Source of the DNA: Shimia sp051201625
GTDB lineage: Bacteria; Pseudomonadota; Alphaproteobacteria; Rhodobacterales; Rhodobacteraceae
Length of the DNA stretch: 64,000 bases
Direction: 5' to 3'
NCBI RefSeq assembly: GCF_051201625.1
Contig: NZ_CP179203.1
Location: forward strand, 1,302,001 to 1,366,000
Under the pieces are notes generated by a model. The model did no database searches. It saw only the letters and a program-made list of their open reading frames with translations, and was not told where the DNA came from. Every line of letters begins with the position of its first letter. Positions within the stretch are counted from its first letter, which is position 1. This document shows positions 51,081 to 59,700 of the stretch, piece by piece. The position numbers were made by a program, and so were the translations under genes.

Positions 51081-52571
51081 GTGCCAAGGAGTACAGATGC
51101 GGTCGTGAGTCGCAGCCACAGGCTTTTGGAGAGGTTTATTGTGAGCGTTATCAAAGAACCGAGTTTTCGAGAAAGTGTTGATTTGATGTTTAACCGAGCG
51201 GTGTCCCTTATGGATTTACCGCCTGGCCTCGAAGAAAAAATACGTGTGTGTAACGCGACCTATACAGTTCGCTTCGGCGTGCGATTGCGCGGACGCATTC
51301 AAACCTTTACCGGATATCGGTCGGTGCACTCGGAACATATGGAACCCGTTAAAGGTGGTATTCGGTTCGCGCCGTCAGTCAATCAGGATGAGGTTGAGGC
51401 CTTAGCTGCGTTGATGACGTATAAATGTGCCTTGGTCGAGGCACCCTTCGGCGGTTCAAAAGGGGGCCTTTGTATCGATCCGAGGGAATTTGACGAACAT
51501 GAACTGGAGCGTATTACTCGCCGTTTTGCATACGAATTGGCTAAACGTGATCTAATTCATCCGAGCCAAAACGTTCCTGCTCCCGACATGGGCACCGGTG
51601 AACGCGAGATGGCGTGGATTGCGGATCAGTACGCCCGGATGAATACCACCGATATTAATGCGAGAGCCTGTGTAACGGGTAAGCCATTGAATGCCGGAGG
51701 TATTTCGGGCCGTGTTGAAGCCACAGGGCGTGGTGTTCAGTACGCCTTACGTGAATTCTTTCGTCACGGAAGTGACGTGGAAAAGGCTAATCTAGATGGG
51801 TCTCTGGAAGGCAAGCGTCTGATAGTGCAGGGCCTAGGTAACGTGGGTTATCATGCCGCGAAGTTCCTTAGTGATGAGGACGGATCTGTTGTCACAGGAA
51901 TAATTGAACGTGATGGTGCCTTGTTTAGTTCAAATGGATTGGATGTCGACGCCGTGCACCAGTGGCTGATAAAACATGGGGGAGTTGCCGGGTATCCCGA
52001 TGCCACCTATTCCTCAGATGGAGCCGTAATGTTGGAGGAAGACTGTGACATTCTGATCCCAGCGGCTTTGGAAGGCGTTATCAATCTCTCGAATGCAAAG
52101 AATATAAAAGCGCCGTTGATAATTGAGGCTGCAAATGGCCCAATCACAGCCGGCGCGGATGATGTGTTGCGTGAAAAGGGCACCGTTATCATTCCGGATA
52201 TGTATGCCAACGCGGGCGGAGTAACGGTATCCTATTTTGAGTGGGTAAAGAACCTAAGTCATATTCGTTTTGGGCGTATGCAAAGACGGCAGGAAGAAGC
52301 GAGACATCAGTTGGTGATTGATGAGCTGGAACGGCTCGACCGCTACCTGGGCGATGCTTGGTCAATGACACCGGCATTCAAGGAAAAATATTTGCGTGGT
52401 GCGGACGAGCTTGAATTGGTTCGGTCCGGCTTGGATGACACTATGCGTATTGCTTATCAATCGATGCGAGAAGTTTGGCATGATCGGGCAGATGTTGGGG
52501 ACCTGCGTACGGCCGCTTATCTGGTTTCGATTAATAAAGTTGCGGCAAGCTATCGTGCAAAAGGGCTGTGA
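51081..52571 (+). CDS. gdhA: Glutamate dehydrogenase
   Basis: Up to 496 residues. Interconverts glutamate and 2-oxoglutarate plus ammonia. The Glu/Leu/Phe/Val dehydrogenase core is seen: EPVKGGIRFAPSVNQDEVEALAALMTYKCALVEAPFGGSKGGL with the catalytic lysines, NVPAPDMGTGEREMAWIADQY, and the Rossmann domain GKRLIVQGLGNVGYHAAKFL. The start is ambiguous: GTG at 51081, or GTG at 51105 with AAGGAG about 13 bases before it. It is divergent from the Tad operon. NAD or NADP preference is not evident. Confidence 0.95.
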   Translation: MPRSTDAVVSRSHRLLERFIVSVIKEPSFRESVDLMFNRAVSLMDLPPGLEEKIRVCNATYTVRFGVRLRGRIQTFTGYRSVHSEHMEPVKGGIRFAPSVNQDEVEALAALMTYKCALVEAPFGGSKGGLCIDPREFDEHELERITRRFAYELAKRDLIHPSQNVPAPDMGTGEREMAWIADQYARMNTTDINARACVTGKPLNAGGISGRVEATGRGVQYALREFFRHGSDVEKANLDGSLEGKRLIVQGLGNVGYHAAKFLSDEDGSVVTGIIERDGALFSSNGLDVDAVHQWLIKHGGVAGYPDATYSSDGAVMLEEDCDILIPAALEGVINLSNAKNIKAPLIIEAANGPITAGADDVLREKGTVIIPDMYANAGGVTVSYFEWVKNLSHIRFGRMQRRQEEARHQLVIDELERLDRYLGDAWSMTPAFKEKYLRGADELELVRSGLDDTMRIAYQSMREVWHDRADVGDLRTAAYLVSINKVAASYRAKGL

Positions 52572-53162
52572 TGACTATCGTTCATTGATTTAGAGTCGTC
52601 CTGCAGGTGGTGGTCTTTTCGTATTTTTGTTTCAAATTTACTCTCTGCGCGAGGATCGGTCTTTATGGTTAGGGGTTTCGTCACCGTATTAGCACCCATT
52701 TTACGGGCGCTTTGGGGTTGCCAAAACCAGTGGATGAGGCGGCCACATACCGAGCTTTAGCATTCACTTAGACCAAATTTAACAAGGATTGCGCTTGCCG
52801 CAAAATGGTTTGTGAGGCATCGAAAAGCTTGTTACCGCCATCTATGATGCGCAAGTTTGCAAAACTTTGAAAAGCTGCAGGTCTCAGTGTTTGGACTGAT
52901 TGAGCCGCCATCCACAATGTATAGGGAACGAGTAGCAATTCTGCAGAGCTCTAATGACCTGTGGTCACCTCGCTTACGTTTCCTCAGTGACCAACTTGAA
53001 GGTGTATTAGCGAGTGCCTACGAGTGAGAACGCATTTGGCAAGGCAAACACTTAAGTGAGAGGCCGGTCACAAAGCGAAAACGCATTTTTTTGAATAGTT
53101 TGGTTAAGTCTTGCGTAAGGAAAAGAGTATTGGCAATTACTCAAGTAAAAAAAGAGGTCAGA
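52572..53162. other. Non-coding gap after gdhA
   Basis: 591 bases. No open frame with a plausible product, tRNA or strong terminator was found. The last 70 bases carry the leader of the barrel gene, with AGAGG before its ATG. Confidence 0.35.
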
Positions 53163-54059
53163 ATGTTTATCAATCGCGCACTTAAGGTCGTTTTTGCAGC
53201 CTACTTTTTTTGGAACCACCAAGCAGTTGCACAGCAAAGCCCGGGATGGTTCGGGGTGGTTGACGGCTTGGGCGTTTACCAGTCCGATTCTGATCTGAGC
53301 GCTGGAGGTTCGTTTTCTGCGAACCGCACCTTTTTGCGCGGAGGAGCGCTGTACAGAACCACAAATGCAACTTCGTTTGGGCTTCTTTTGAGTTACGGTC
53401 AGTTTTCATACGATTTCAACGTGCCGGGTGCCGCACCATGGGAAGATGTTCGCGACGTTCGCATTTCGGCTCCGATCCGGTTTTCGGTTGGAGATCGGAC
53501 AGGTGTTGTTATCTCCCCACAGCTAAGGTGGGACTATGAAACGGATGCCAGCGCTTCAGACGGGTTCTCATACGGTGTGTTCGCTGGAGTGGGTTGGAAA
53601 GCGTCTCAATCGCTCACGATTGGTCCTGCTTTTGGCGTGTTCTCAAAGATTGGGGGCGGGAAATTGGAAGCTTTTCCTGCTCTGCTGGTCGACTGGGACA
53701 TCTCAAACCGTTGGAATTTAAGTACTGGAACGGGGCTAGGTGCGTCTCAGGGCCCCGGTGTATCGCTTAGTTATCAGGCAAGCAAATCAACCACTATTTC
53801 GCTCATCACCCGATCAGAGCGCGTTAGGTTCCGGTTGGATAACGCTGGTGTTGCGTCAGGTGGAGTAGGCGAAGACGCAAGCATCCCAGTTGTGCTCTCT
53901 TTGGGATATGAACCAAATCCAGGCGTGTCATTAGTGGCATTTGCTGGTGCGGAGTTTGACGGTCGATTGAAACTTGAAAACGCATCAGGCTCGGTTGTTA
54001 GCTCGCAATCATACAAAACAGCTCCGATTGCGGGTTTATCCTTCAAGTTTCGATTTTGA
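53163..54059 (+). CDS. Outer-membrane beta-barrel protein, uncharacterised
   Basis: 298 residues. The signal peptide is MFINRALKVVFAAYFFWNHQ, ending in AVAQQ. The rest is alternating beta-strand sequence rich in Gly, aromatic and Ser residues (LRGGALYRTTNATSFGLLLSYGQFSYDF; SYGVFAGVGWKASQSLTIGPAFGVFSKIGG) and ends in ...GLSFKFRF, the terminal Phe needed for BAM insertion. This fits an outer-membrane barrel of the DUF6268-like kind; the cargo or partner is unknown. The ATG at 53163 follows AGAGG. No operon partner is apparent. Confidence 0.82.
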   Translation: MFINRALKVVFAAYFFWNHQAVAQQSPGWFGVVDGLGVYQSDSDLSAGGSFSANRTFLRGGALYRTTNATSFGLLLSYGQFSYDFNVPGAAPWEDVRDVRISAPIRFSVGDRTGVVISPQLRWDYETDASASDGFSYGVFAGVGWKASQSLTIGPAFGVFSKIGGGKLEAFPALLVDWDISNRWNLSTGTGLGASQGPGVSLSYQASKSTTISLITRSERVRFRLDNAGVASGGVGEDASIPVVLSLGYEPNPGVSLVAFAGAEFDGRLKLENASGSVVSSQSYKTAPIAGLSFKFRF

Positions 54060-54300
54060 GTTGAGTTTTTTTGTGTGATAGACAATCCTAAACCATTCTT
54101 GTCACCTTTGCAGGCTTTGAAGATTTGCCCGTGATATACCGTGACATTACGCTTTCGCACAAAGATAATCTCCGCTGTCGGGACGATGTGAAGTCATAAT
54201 AAGTCAGAGTATATAGCTTGTTGACCAGATTTTGTGCTGTGAGCCTTGTAATTGCTGCATGAGCGCGCTTTGTTCAATCAACATCCAACAGGAGGACAGG

Positions 54301-55557
54301 ATGCGGTTTTCTGGATGGAAAATTTTCAGTGAGGGATTGACTGGAAATCAGGGGTGGCAGCAGCACTGGCGTGATGCGCAGCCAAAATCTGAGTATGACC
54401 TGATTATTATTGGCGGTGGCGGACACGGGCTATCAACAGCTTATTATTTGGCCAAAAATCATGGTATTTCTAAGGTTGCAGTTCTGGAAAAAGGATATTT
54501 GGGGGGTGGCAATATTGGCCGTAACACCACGATCGTGCGTGCCAACTATTTCCTGCCGGGCAACTCTGAATTTTATTCCCACTCGTTGAAATTATGGGAG
54601 GGGTTAGAAGATGAGCTAAACTACAACGTGATGCATTCTCAGCGTGGTTTGATAAACCTGTTTCACTCTGACGGTCAGCGAGATGCTTTCGTGCGGCGTG
54701 GAAATATGATGAAAAATCAGGGTGATGACGCAATTTTGTTGAATAGGAAGGGTGTGCGCAAGCATTTGCCATATCTTGATTTTGAACAAACTCGTTTCCC
54801 AATCTATGGTGGTCTCTTCCACCCGCGCGGCGGTACAGCGCGTCATGACGCAGTTGCCTGGGGTTATGCTCGTGGGGCGTCTGATCGCGGTGTCGACTTA
54901 GTACAAAATTGCGAAGTGACTGGAATTGATATTCAGGATGGCATTGTTCGTGGTGTCCAAACCAGCCGGGGCCCAATCAAAGCTAAAAAGGTTGGTATTA
55001 TCGTAGCTGGGCGGTCGGGACTTGTTGCTGGAATGGCTGGACGGCGGTTACCAATCGAGAGCCATGTCCTTCAAGCCTTCGTTACCGAAGGTTTGAAGCC
55101 GGTGATCGATCACGTCATCAGTTTTGGAATGGGACATTTCTATATCAGTCAGTCGGACAAAGGGGGATTGGTGTTTGGTGGCGACTTAGATTTTTACGCT
55201 TCATACGCACAGCGTGGTAACTTGCCGATGGCTGAACATGTGATGGAGGCAGGCATGACGCTTATGCCCATGATTGGTAAAGCAAAGGTGCTTCGTAGCT
55301 GGGGTGGAGTTATGGACATGACGCCGGATGGCAGTCCGATCATTGATAAAGTAGACGGGATTGATGGTCTTTATATCGATTGTGGGTGGAACTATGGTGG
55401 CTTCAAAGCTGTGCCAGCATCCGGCTGGTGCATGGCGCACCTGATGGCTACCGGTGCACCGCATGCAGTAGCCTCAAAATATCGATTAGACCGATTCCGT
55501 ACCGGTGTCGGCATTATGGATGAAGAAGGCACAGGCTCGCAGCATAATCTGCACTAA
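54301..55557 (+). CDS. soxB: Sarcosine oxidase beta subunit
   Basis: 418 residues. Catalytic flavin subunit of heterotetrameric sarcosine oxidase, which demethylates sarcosine to glycine. The FAD-binding motif DLIIIGGGGHGLSTAYYLAKNHG is near residue 34, followed by GNIGRNTTIVRANYF. The region FHPRGGTARHDAVAWGYARGA holds the conserved His near the flavins. The C-terminal part (SHVLQAFVTEGLKPVIDH; MDMTPDGSPIIDK) is family-typical. The ATG at 54301 follows AGGAGG; an earlier in-frame start at 54232 has none. First of a soxBDAG operon, with an 11-base gap to the next gene. Confidence 0.96.
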   Translation: MRFSGWKIFSEGLTGNQGWQQHWRDAQPKSEYDLIIIGGGGHGLSTAYYLAKNHGISKVAVLEKGYLGGGNIGRNTTIVRANYFLPGNSEFYSHSLKLWEGLEDELNYNVMHSQRGLINLFHSDGQRDAFVRRGNMMKNQGDDAILLNRKGVRKHLPYLDFEQTRFPIYGGLFHPRGGTARHDAVAWGYARGASDRGVDLVQNCEVTGIDIQDGIVRGVQTSRGPIKAKKVGIIVAGRSGLVAGMAGRRLPIESHVLQAFVTEGLKPVIDHVISFGMGHFYISQSDKGGLVFGGDLDFYASYAQRGNLPMAEHVMEAGMTLMPMIGKAKVLRSWGGVMDMTPDGSPIIDKVDGIDGLYIDCGWNYGGFKAVPASGWCMAHLMATGAPHAVASKYRLDRFRTGVGIMDEEGTGSQHNLH

Positions 55558-55568
55558 GGGAAACTAGC

Positions 55569-55841
55569 ATGCGAATTTCATGTCCTAATTGTGGTGAGCG
55601 GGATCGGCGAGAATTTTATTACATGGGTGATTCAGTCGCTCTTCATCGTCCGAATGCCGATGCGGATGAAAGCATGTGGGATGACTACTTACATATTCGT
55701 GATAATCCGGCCGGTGACACTTGTGATCTATGGTACCACGAAGGGGGATGCGGAGCATGGATTGTTGTGACCCGAAACACGCTGACCCATGAAATCCACA
55801 AAACGGAGCTGGCCTCGAAAGTGAAGGAAGCGCACAGATGA
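55569..55841 (+). CDS. soxD: Sarcosine oxidase delta subunit
   Basis: 90 residues, the zinc-binding small subunit of the heterotetramer. Cysteines lie in ISCPNCGERDRREFYYMGD and TCDLWYHEGGCGAWIVVTRNTLTHEI, the latter with the conserved WYHEGGCGAW segment. It sits 11 bases after soxB and overlaps soxA in ATGA, so all are made together. Confidence 0.96.
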   Translation: MRISCPNCGERDRREFYYMGDSVALHRPNADADESMWDDYLHIRDNPAGDTCDLWYHEGGCGAWIVVTRNTLTHEIHKTELASKVKEAHR

Positions 55842-58768
55842 GGCTCGAAAAAAAAGGCCTCATCGATAGGTCGGCACCCGTCACGTTCACTTTTAATGGG
55901 TGCACCTACGATGGGTTCGAGGGTGATACGCTAGCCTCGGCACTCTTGGCTAATGATGTGAAACTAGTTGCGCGGTCATTCAAATATCATCGACCGCGTG
56001 GGATCATGGGGGCAGGCAGTGAGGAAGCTAACGCGCTGGTCACGATAGGGCATGGGGCTTCTCAAGATCCGAACGTAAGGGCCACAGTACAGGAGGTTTT
56101 CCAAGGATTATCGGCGCGATCTCAGAATTGCTGGCCAAGCTTGGATTGGGATGTGCTGTCATTAAATGATCTTGCGGCACCATTCCTAGGAGCTGGTTTC
56201 TACTATAAAACATTCATGTGGCCGAGGGCACTTTGGGAGAAGATTTATGAGCCGGTGATTCGACGCTCTGCCGGAATCGGTGCACTGAGTGCTGATCACA
56301 ACGCTGACGCCTATGAAAAGGCTTTTGCATTTTGTGATGTATTGGTGATTGGCTCTGGTCCTGCAGGTTTGATGGCAGCGTTAACTGCCGGGCGAGCGGG
56401 GGCCGATGTCATCCTTGCGGAGGAAGATCATCTCATGGGTGGTCGGCTTAACAGCGAAGTCGAACAAATCGATGGCATGACTTCTGCAAAATGGGCGGCG
56501 CAGATTATTATGGAACTTGGACAGATGTCAAATGTCCGGCTGATGCAACGGACAACCGTGACTGGCGCGTATGATCAAGGCACATACGGAGCTCTGGAGC
56601 GTGTTTCGCATCATTTGTCTGACCGAGGTGATCGCCCAGTTGAGTGCTTTTGGCGGATTGCGACTAAGCGTGCCATCTTGTGCGCTGGTGCTTTGGAGCG
56701 TCCAGTAGCATTTCAAAACAATGATCGGCCGGGCATTATGACAGCAGGTGCAGTGCGCAGCTATGTGAATCGTTATGGAGTTGCCCCCGGCCAGCGGGTA
56801 ACGGTATTCGCCAACAATGACGAAGCCCATCGAACGGCGCTTGATTTGATCGGTGTAGGTGTGGATGTGACTGCCGTGATCGATAGTAGGGCGGATGCAC
56901 CAAAAAGCGATCACTTCCAAGTAATACGGGATGCACAAATATGCAATTCTGCGGGCCGTAGGCGCCTTGAATCTGTCACGTATCGCACAACAACAGGCGA
57001 AAACAAGCTAGAGACTGATTGCCTGGCTGTTTCAGGAGGTTGGAACCCGACTGTGCATTTGACCTGCCACATGAACGGAAGGCCCGTATGGAATGATGAT
57101 ATCCAGTCATTTATTCCGGTTGCTGGCATGGTAACTGGTCTTGGCACTGCTGGAGCTTGTCAGGGGACTTTCTCTACCCATGGCGCTTTGCATGAGGGAG
57201 TGCTGGCTGCAGAGGCAGCTTTGGATGCGCTGGGTCTAAAACCGATCACAGAATCTTTGCCGGAAGCCGAGGATCGACCCTATCAGATAGCTGCGCTGTG
57301 GGCTGTCGGTGGTAGAGGCCGTGCTTGGATTGATTTTCAAAATGATGTCACCGTCAAGGATATAAAACAGGCGGCAACTGAAAATTTTGCTAGCGTCGAG
57401 CACATGAAGCGCTACACGACGCAAGGCATGAGTCCGGATCAGGGCAAGAATTCGAATGTAGTGGCCTTGGCAGTCTTGGCCGACGCTACAGGGCGTGGAA
57501 TTCCAGAGACTGGCACAACGACGTTTCGGCCACCGTTTGTACCGGTGTCCATTGCAGCTATGGGTGCGGGAGCTCAGGGTATGGGCTTTGCTCCACAAAG
57601 GTTTACCACTAGCCACAAAGCCAGTGTCGAACGTGGCGCGCCAATGATTGAAGCAGGCCTGTGGTACCGTCCAAGTTATTTCCCGGCGCCTGGCGAAAAT
57701 AACTGGCGCGAAGCGTGTGACCGCGAGGTCAACATGGTGCGTAATACGGTTGGGATTTGCGATGTTTCGACACTCGGTAAGATCGATATGCAAGGAACCG
57801 ATGCCGGGGCGTTTTTGGATTTTGTATACTCTAATGTGTTTTCCACTCTGAAAATTGGGCGGGCGCGATACGGATTGATGCTGCGCGAAGATGGAACTGT
57901 AATGGATGACGGCACAACGGCCCGCATCGGCGAGACACAGTATGTAATGACAACCACTACGGCAGGGGCAGGCTCAGTAATGCGTCACCTCGAATACACT
58001 CAACAGTGTTTGTGCCCAGAACTTGACGTATCGATGTTATCGATAACTGAGCAATGGTCACAGTTTGCTGTAGCAGGTCCGAAGTCACGGGAGTTAATTA
58101 ACGCACTAGTCGATGAAGATGTGACTGACGAAACTTGGCCTTTTATGGGGTGTGGTACCGTTTGTATTGAGGGCGTAAGTGGTCGTTTGTTTCGAATTTC
58201 CTTCAGTGGCGAACATGCTTACGAAATCGCAGTGCCGGCACGATATGGTGATAGTTTATTCCGACTTCTGACAGCGCGGGCAGAAGCGTTGGGTGGAGGC
58301 CTTTACGGAATGGAGGCGCTGAATGTGCTGAGGATCGAAAAGGGCTTCATCACGCATTCCGAGATCCATGGACGGGTTACGGCTTTTGACATCGGGGCTG
58401 AACGGATGGTGAGCCAGAAAAAAGACTGCATTGGTAAGACAATGAGCAAACGGCGCGGATTGAATGGCCCCGATCGTGAACAACTTGTGGGGCTGATGCC
58501 AATTGGGCCTGTTAAGCAGCTGACGGCTGGAGCCCATCTGTTTGAAGACGGAGTGCAGCAAATTCGTGAAAATGTGCAAGGCTACACTACCTCAGTCGGA
58601 TTTTCCCCAACAATGCAAAGCTCTTTAGCTCTTGCGTTCCTTAGAAATGGCCGGGCACGCCACGGTGATACAATTATCATGGTAGACCATCTCAGGCGTG
58701 TCACAACACGCTGTACCGTTTGTGACCCAGTATTCTTTGATCCAGGGGGAGAGCGCACTCGTGGCTAA
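55838..58768 (+). CDS. soxA: Sarcosine oxidase alpha subunit
   Basis: 976 residues. It binds NAD and tetrahydrofolate and feeds the formaldehyde unit to folate. N-terminal 2Fe-2S-like fold region (VTFTFNGCTYDGFEGDTLASALLANDV) then RSFKYHRPRGIMGAGSEEANALV. The pyridine nucleotide motif is VLVIGSGPAGLMAALTAGRAGADVILAEED. The C-terminal half is an aminomethyltransferase (GcvT) fold (DREVNMVRNTVGICDVSTLGKIDMQGTDAGAFLDFVYSN; GLYGMEALNVLRIEKGFITHSEIHGRVTAFDIG). Overlaps both neighbours, soxD by ATGA and soxG by 8 bases. Confidence 0.97.
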   Translation: MRLEKKGLIDRSAPVTFTFNGCTYDGFEGDTLASALLANDVKLVARSFKYHRPRGIMGAGSEEANALVTIGHGASQDPNVRATVQEVFQGLSARSQNCWPSLDWDVLSLNDLAAPFLGAGFYYKTFMWPRALWEKIYEPVIRRSAGIGALSADHNADAYEKAFAFCDVLVIGSGPAGLMAALTAGRAGADVILAEEDHLMGGRLNSEVEQIDGMTSAKWAAQIIMELGQMSNVRLMQRTTVTGAYDQGTYGALERVSHHLSDRGDRPVECFWRIATKRAILCAGALERPVAFQNNDRPGIMTAGAVRSYVNRYGVAPGQRVTVFANNDEAHRTALDLIGVGVDVTAVIDSRADAPKSDHFQVIRDAQICNSAGRRRLESVTYRTTTGENKLETDCLAVSGGWNPTVHLTCHMNGRPVWNDDIQSFIPVAGMVTGLGTAGACQGTFSTHGALHEGVLAAEAALDALGLKPITESLPEAEDRPYQIAALWAVGGRGRAWIDFQNDVTVKDIKQAATENFASVEHMKRYTTQGMSPDQGKNSNVVALAVLADATGRGIPETGTTTFRPPFVPVSIAAMGAGAQGMGFAPQRFTTSHKASVERGAPMIEAGLWYRPSYFPAPGENNWREACDREVNMVRNTVGICDVSTLGKIDMQGTDAGAFLDFVYSNVFSTLKIGRARYGLMLREDGTVMDDGTTARIGETQYVMTTTTAGAGSVMRHLEYTQQCLCPELDVSMLSITEQWSQFAVAGPKSRELINALVDEDVTDETWPFMGCGTVCIEGVSGRLFRISFSGEHAYEIAVPARYGDSLFRLLTARAEALGGGLYGMEALNVLRIEKGFITHSEIHGRVTAFDIGAERMVSQKKDCIGKTMSKRRGLNGPDREQLVGLMPIGPVKQLTAGAHLFEDGVQQIRENVQGYTTSVGFSPTMQSSLALAFLRNGRARHGDTIIMVDHLRRVTTRCTVCDPVFFDPGGERTRG

Positions 58769-59312
58769 TTTGATGGCAAAATCGCCCTGTGAGGGTTTAT
58801 TACCTGTCGAATTTGACGGTGTCGTTCTGCGCGAACTTTCGATGGCGACTGTCACCTCTATTACACCGTTTAAAGGGCAAGAGAAAAAGGCGTCAAAGGC
58901 GCTTGAGGCAGCGCTTGGATTGCTAATGCCTAATGCAAACTGGGCAGCTGAAAACGAAGGTGCGCGCGCAATCTGGTTCGGGCAGGGGCGAATTCTACTA
59001 ATTGGCGCAGATGCGCCGGAGGCGCTTAATGGCTGTGCAGCAATGACGGATCAGTCGGATGCTTGGATAATGATCCAGTTGGAGGGTCCAGCATCGAGAG
59101 ATGTACTAGCGCGGTTAGTGCCAATCGATTTTCGACGCTCGGCATTTGAACTCGAACAAACTGCGCGCACAATGCTACAGCACATGTCAGTCTCAATCAC
59201 TCGCGTCGGTGACGACGCGTTTCAGATAATGGCATTCCGTTCAATGGCGGCTACCTGTGTGCACGAATTAAAGATAGCAATGAAAGTGGTTGCAGCACGG
59301 GATACATACTGA
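58761..59312 (+). CDS. soxG: Sarcosine oxidase gamma subunit
   Basis: 183 residues. Small subunit with a GcvT-like fold: ELSMATVTSITPFKGQEKKASKALEAALGLLMPNANWAAENEGARAIWFGQGRILLIG, then MIQLEGPASRDVLARLVPIDFR and TMLQHMSVSITRVGDDAFQIMAFRSMAATCVHELKIA. The GTG at 58761, with GGGGAGAG upstream, overlaps the soxA stop by 8 bases, the usual coupling; an in-frame start at 58698 would overlap far more. It completes the soxBDAG operon. Confidence 0.93.
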   Translation: MANLMAKSPCEGLLPVEFDGVVLRELSMATVTSITPFKGQEKKASKALEAALGLLMPNANWAAENEGARAIWFGQGRILLIGADAPEALNGCAAMTDQSDAWIMIQLEGPASRDVLARLVPIDFRRSAFELEQTARTMLQHMSVSITRVGDDAFQIMAFRSMAATCVHELKIAMKVVAARDTY

Positions 59313-59352
59313 CATCAACTATTGTGTGTGCTTCAAAAAAAGGAAAACTACG

Positions 59353-59664
59353 ATGCGAACCATGCCTGTTTTTGTTTTAAGTGTGATGATAATTACGACA
59401 GGTTTTTCTGCTCAGGCCCTGAGCAAGGAAAAGGAATGCGAATTGCAATCTGCGATAGTTAAACGCGCTGTCGAGTTGCGTATGGAACGCAAAAGTGAAA
59501 AAAAAGCGCTAGAAATGATGACGTCAGGTCAGGACGCGGCGGTTGCAGAGAAATACCTAGCTTCAGTGCCAGCAGTCGTTGACTGGATTTACAGCGGACT
59601 GAAGCGCAAAGAGCTTAAGCTTGATCCAGGCAAAGCGTATTACGAAGCTTGCATTGCGCAGTGA
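59353..59664 (+). CDS. Small periplasmic protein, hypothetical
   Basis: 103 residues. Signal peptide MRTMPVFVLSVMIITTGFSA, ending in QA, then a basic, helical mature part (KECELQSAIVKRAVELRMERKSEKKALEMMTSGQDAAVAEKYLASVPAVVDWIYSGLKRKELK) with two cysteines that could pair. Family not recognised; similar small proteins are seen in Rhodobacteraceae. The ATG has AAAGGAAAA upstream. It lies between soxG and dnaG on the same strand. Confidence 0.75.
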   Translation: MRTMPVFVLSVMIITTGFSAQALSKEKECELQSAIVKRAVELRMERKSEKKALEMMTSGQDAAVAEKYLASVPAVVDWIYSGLKRKELKLDPGKAYYEACIAQ

Positions 59665-59700
59665 CTAGACAGGGCTGCGTTGCGCGCCCATATTCCATAC

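Noticed and set aside
54232..54300. Longer N terminus for sarcosine oxidase beta
   Set aside because: The ribosome site AGGAGG lies directly before the ATG at 54301, where the family's conserved start begins.
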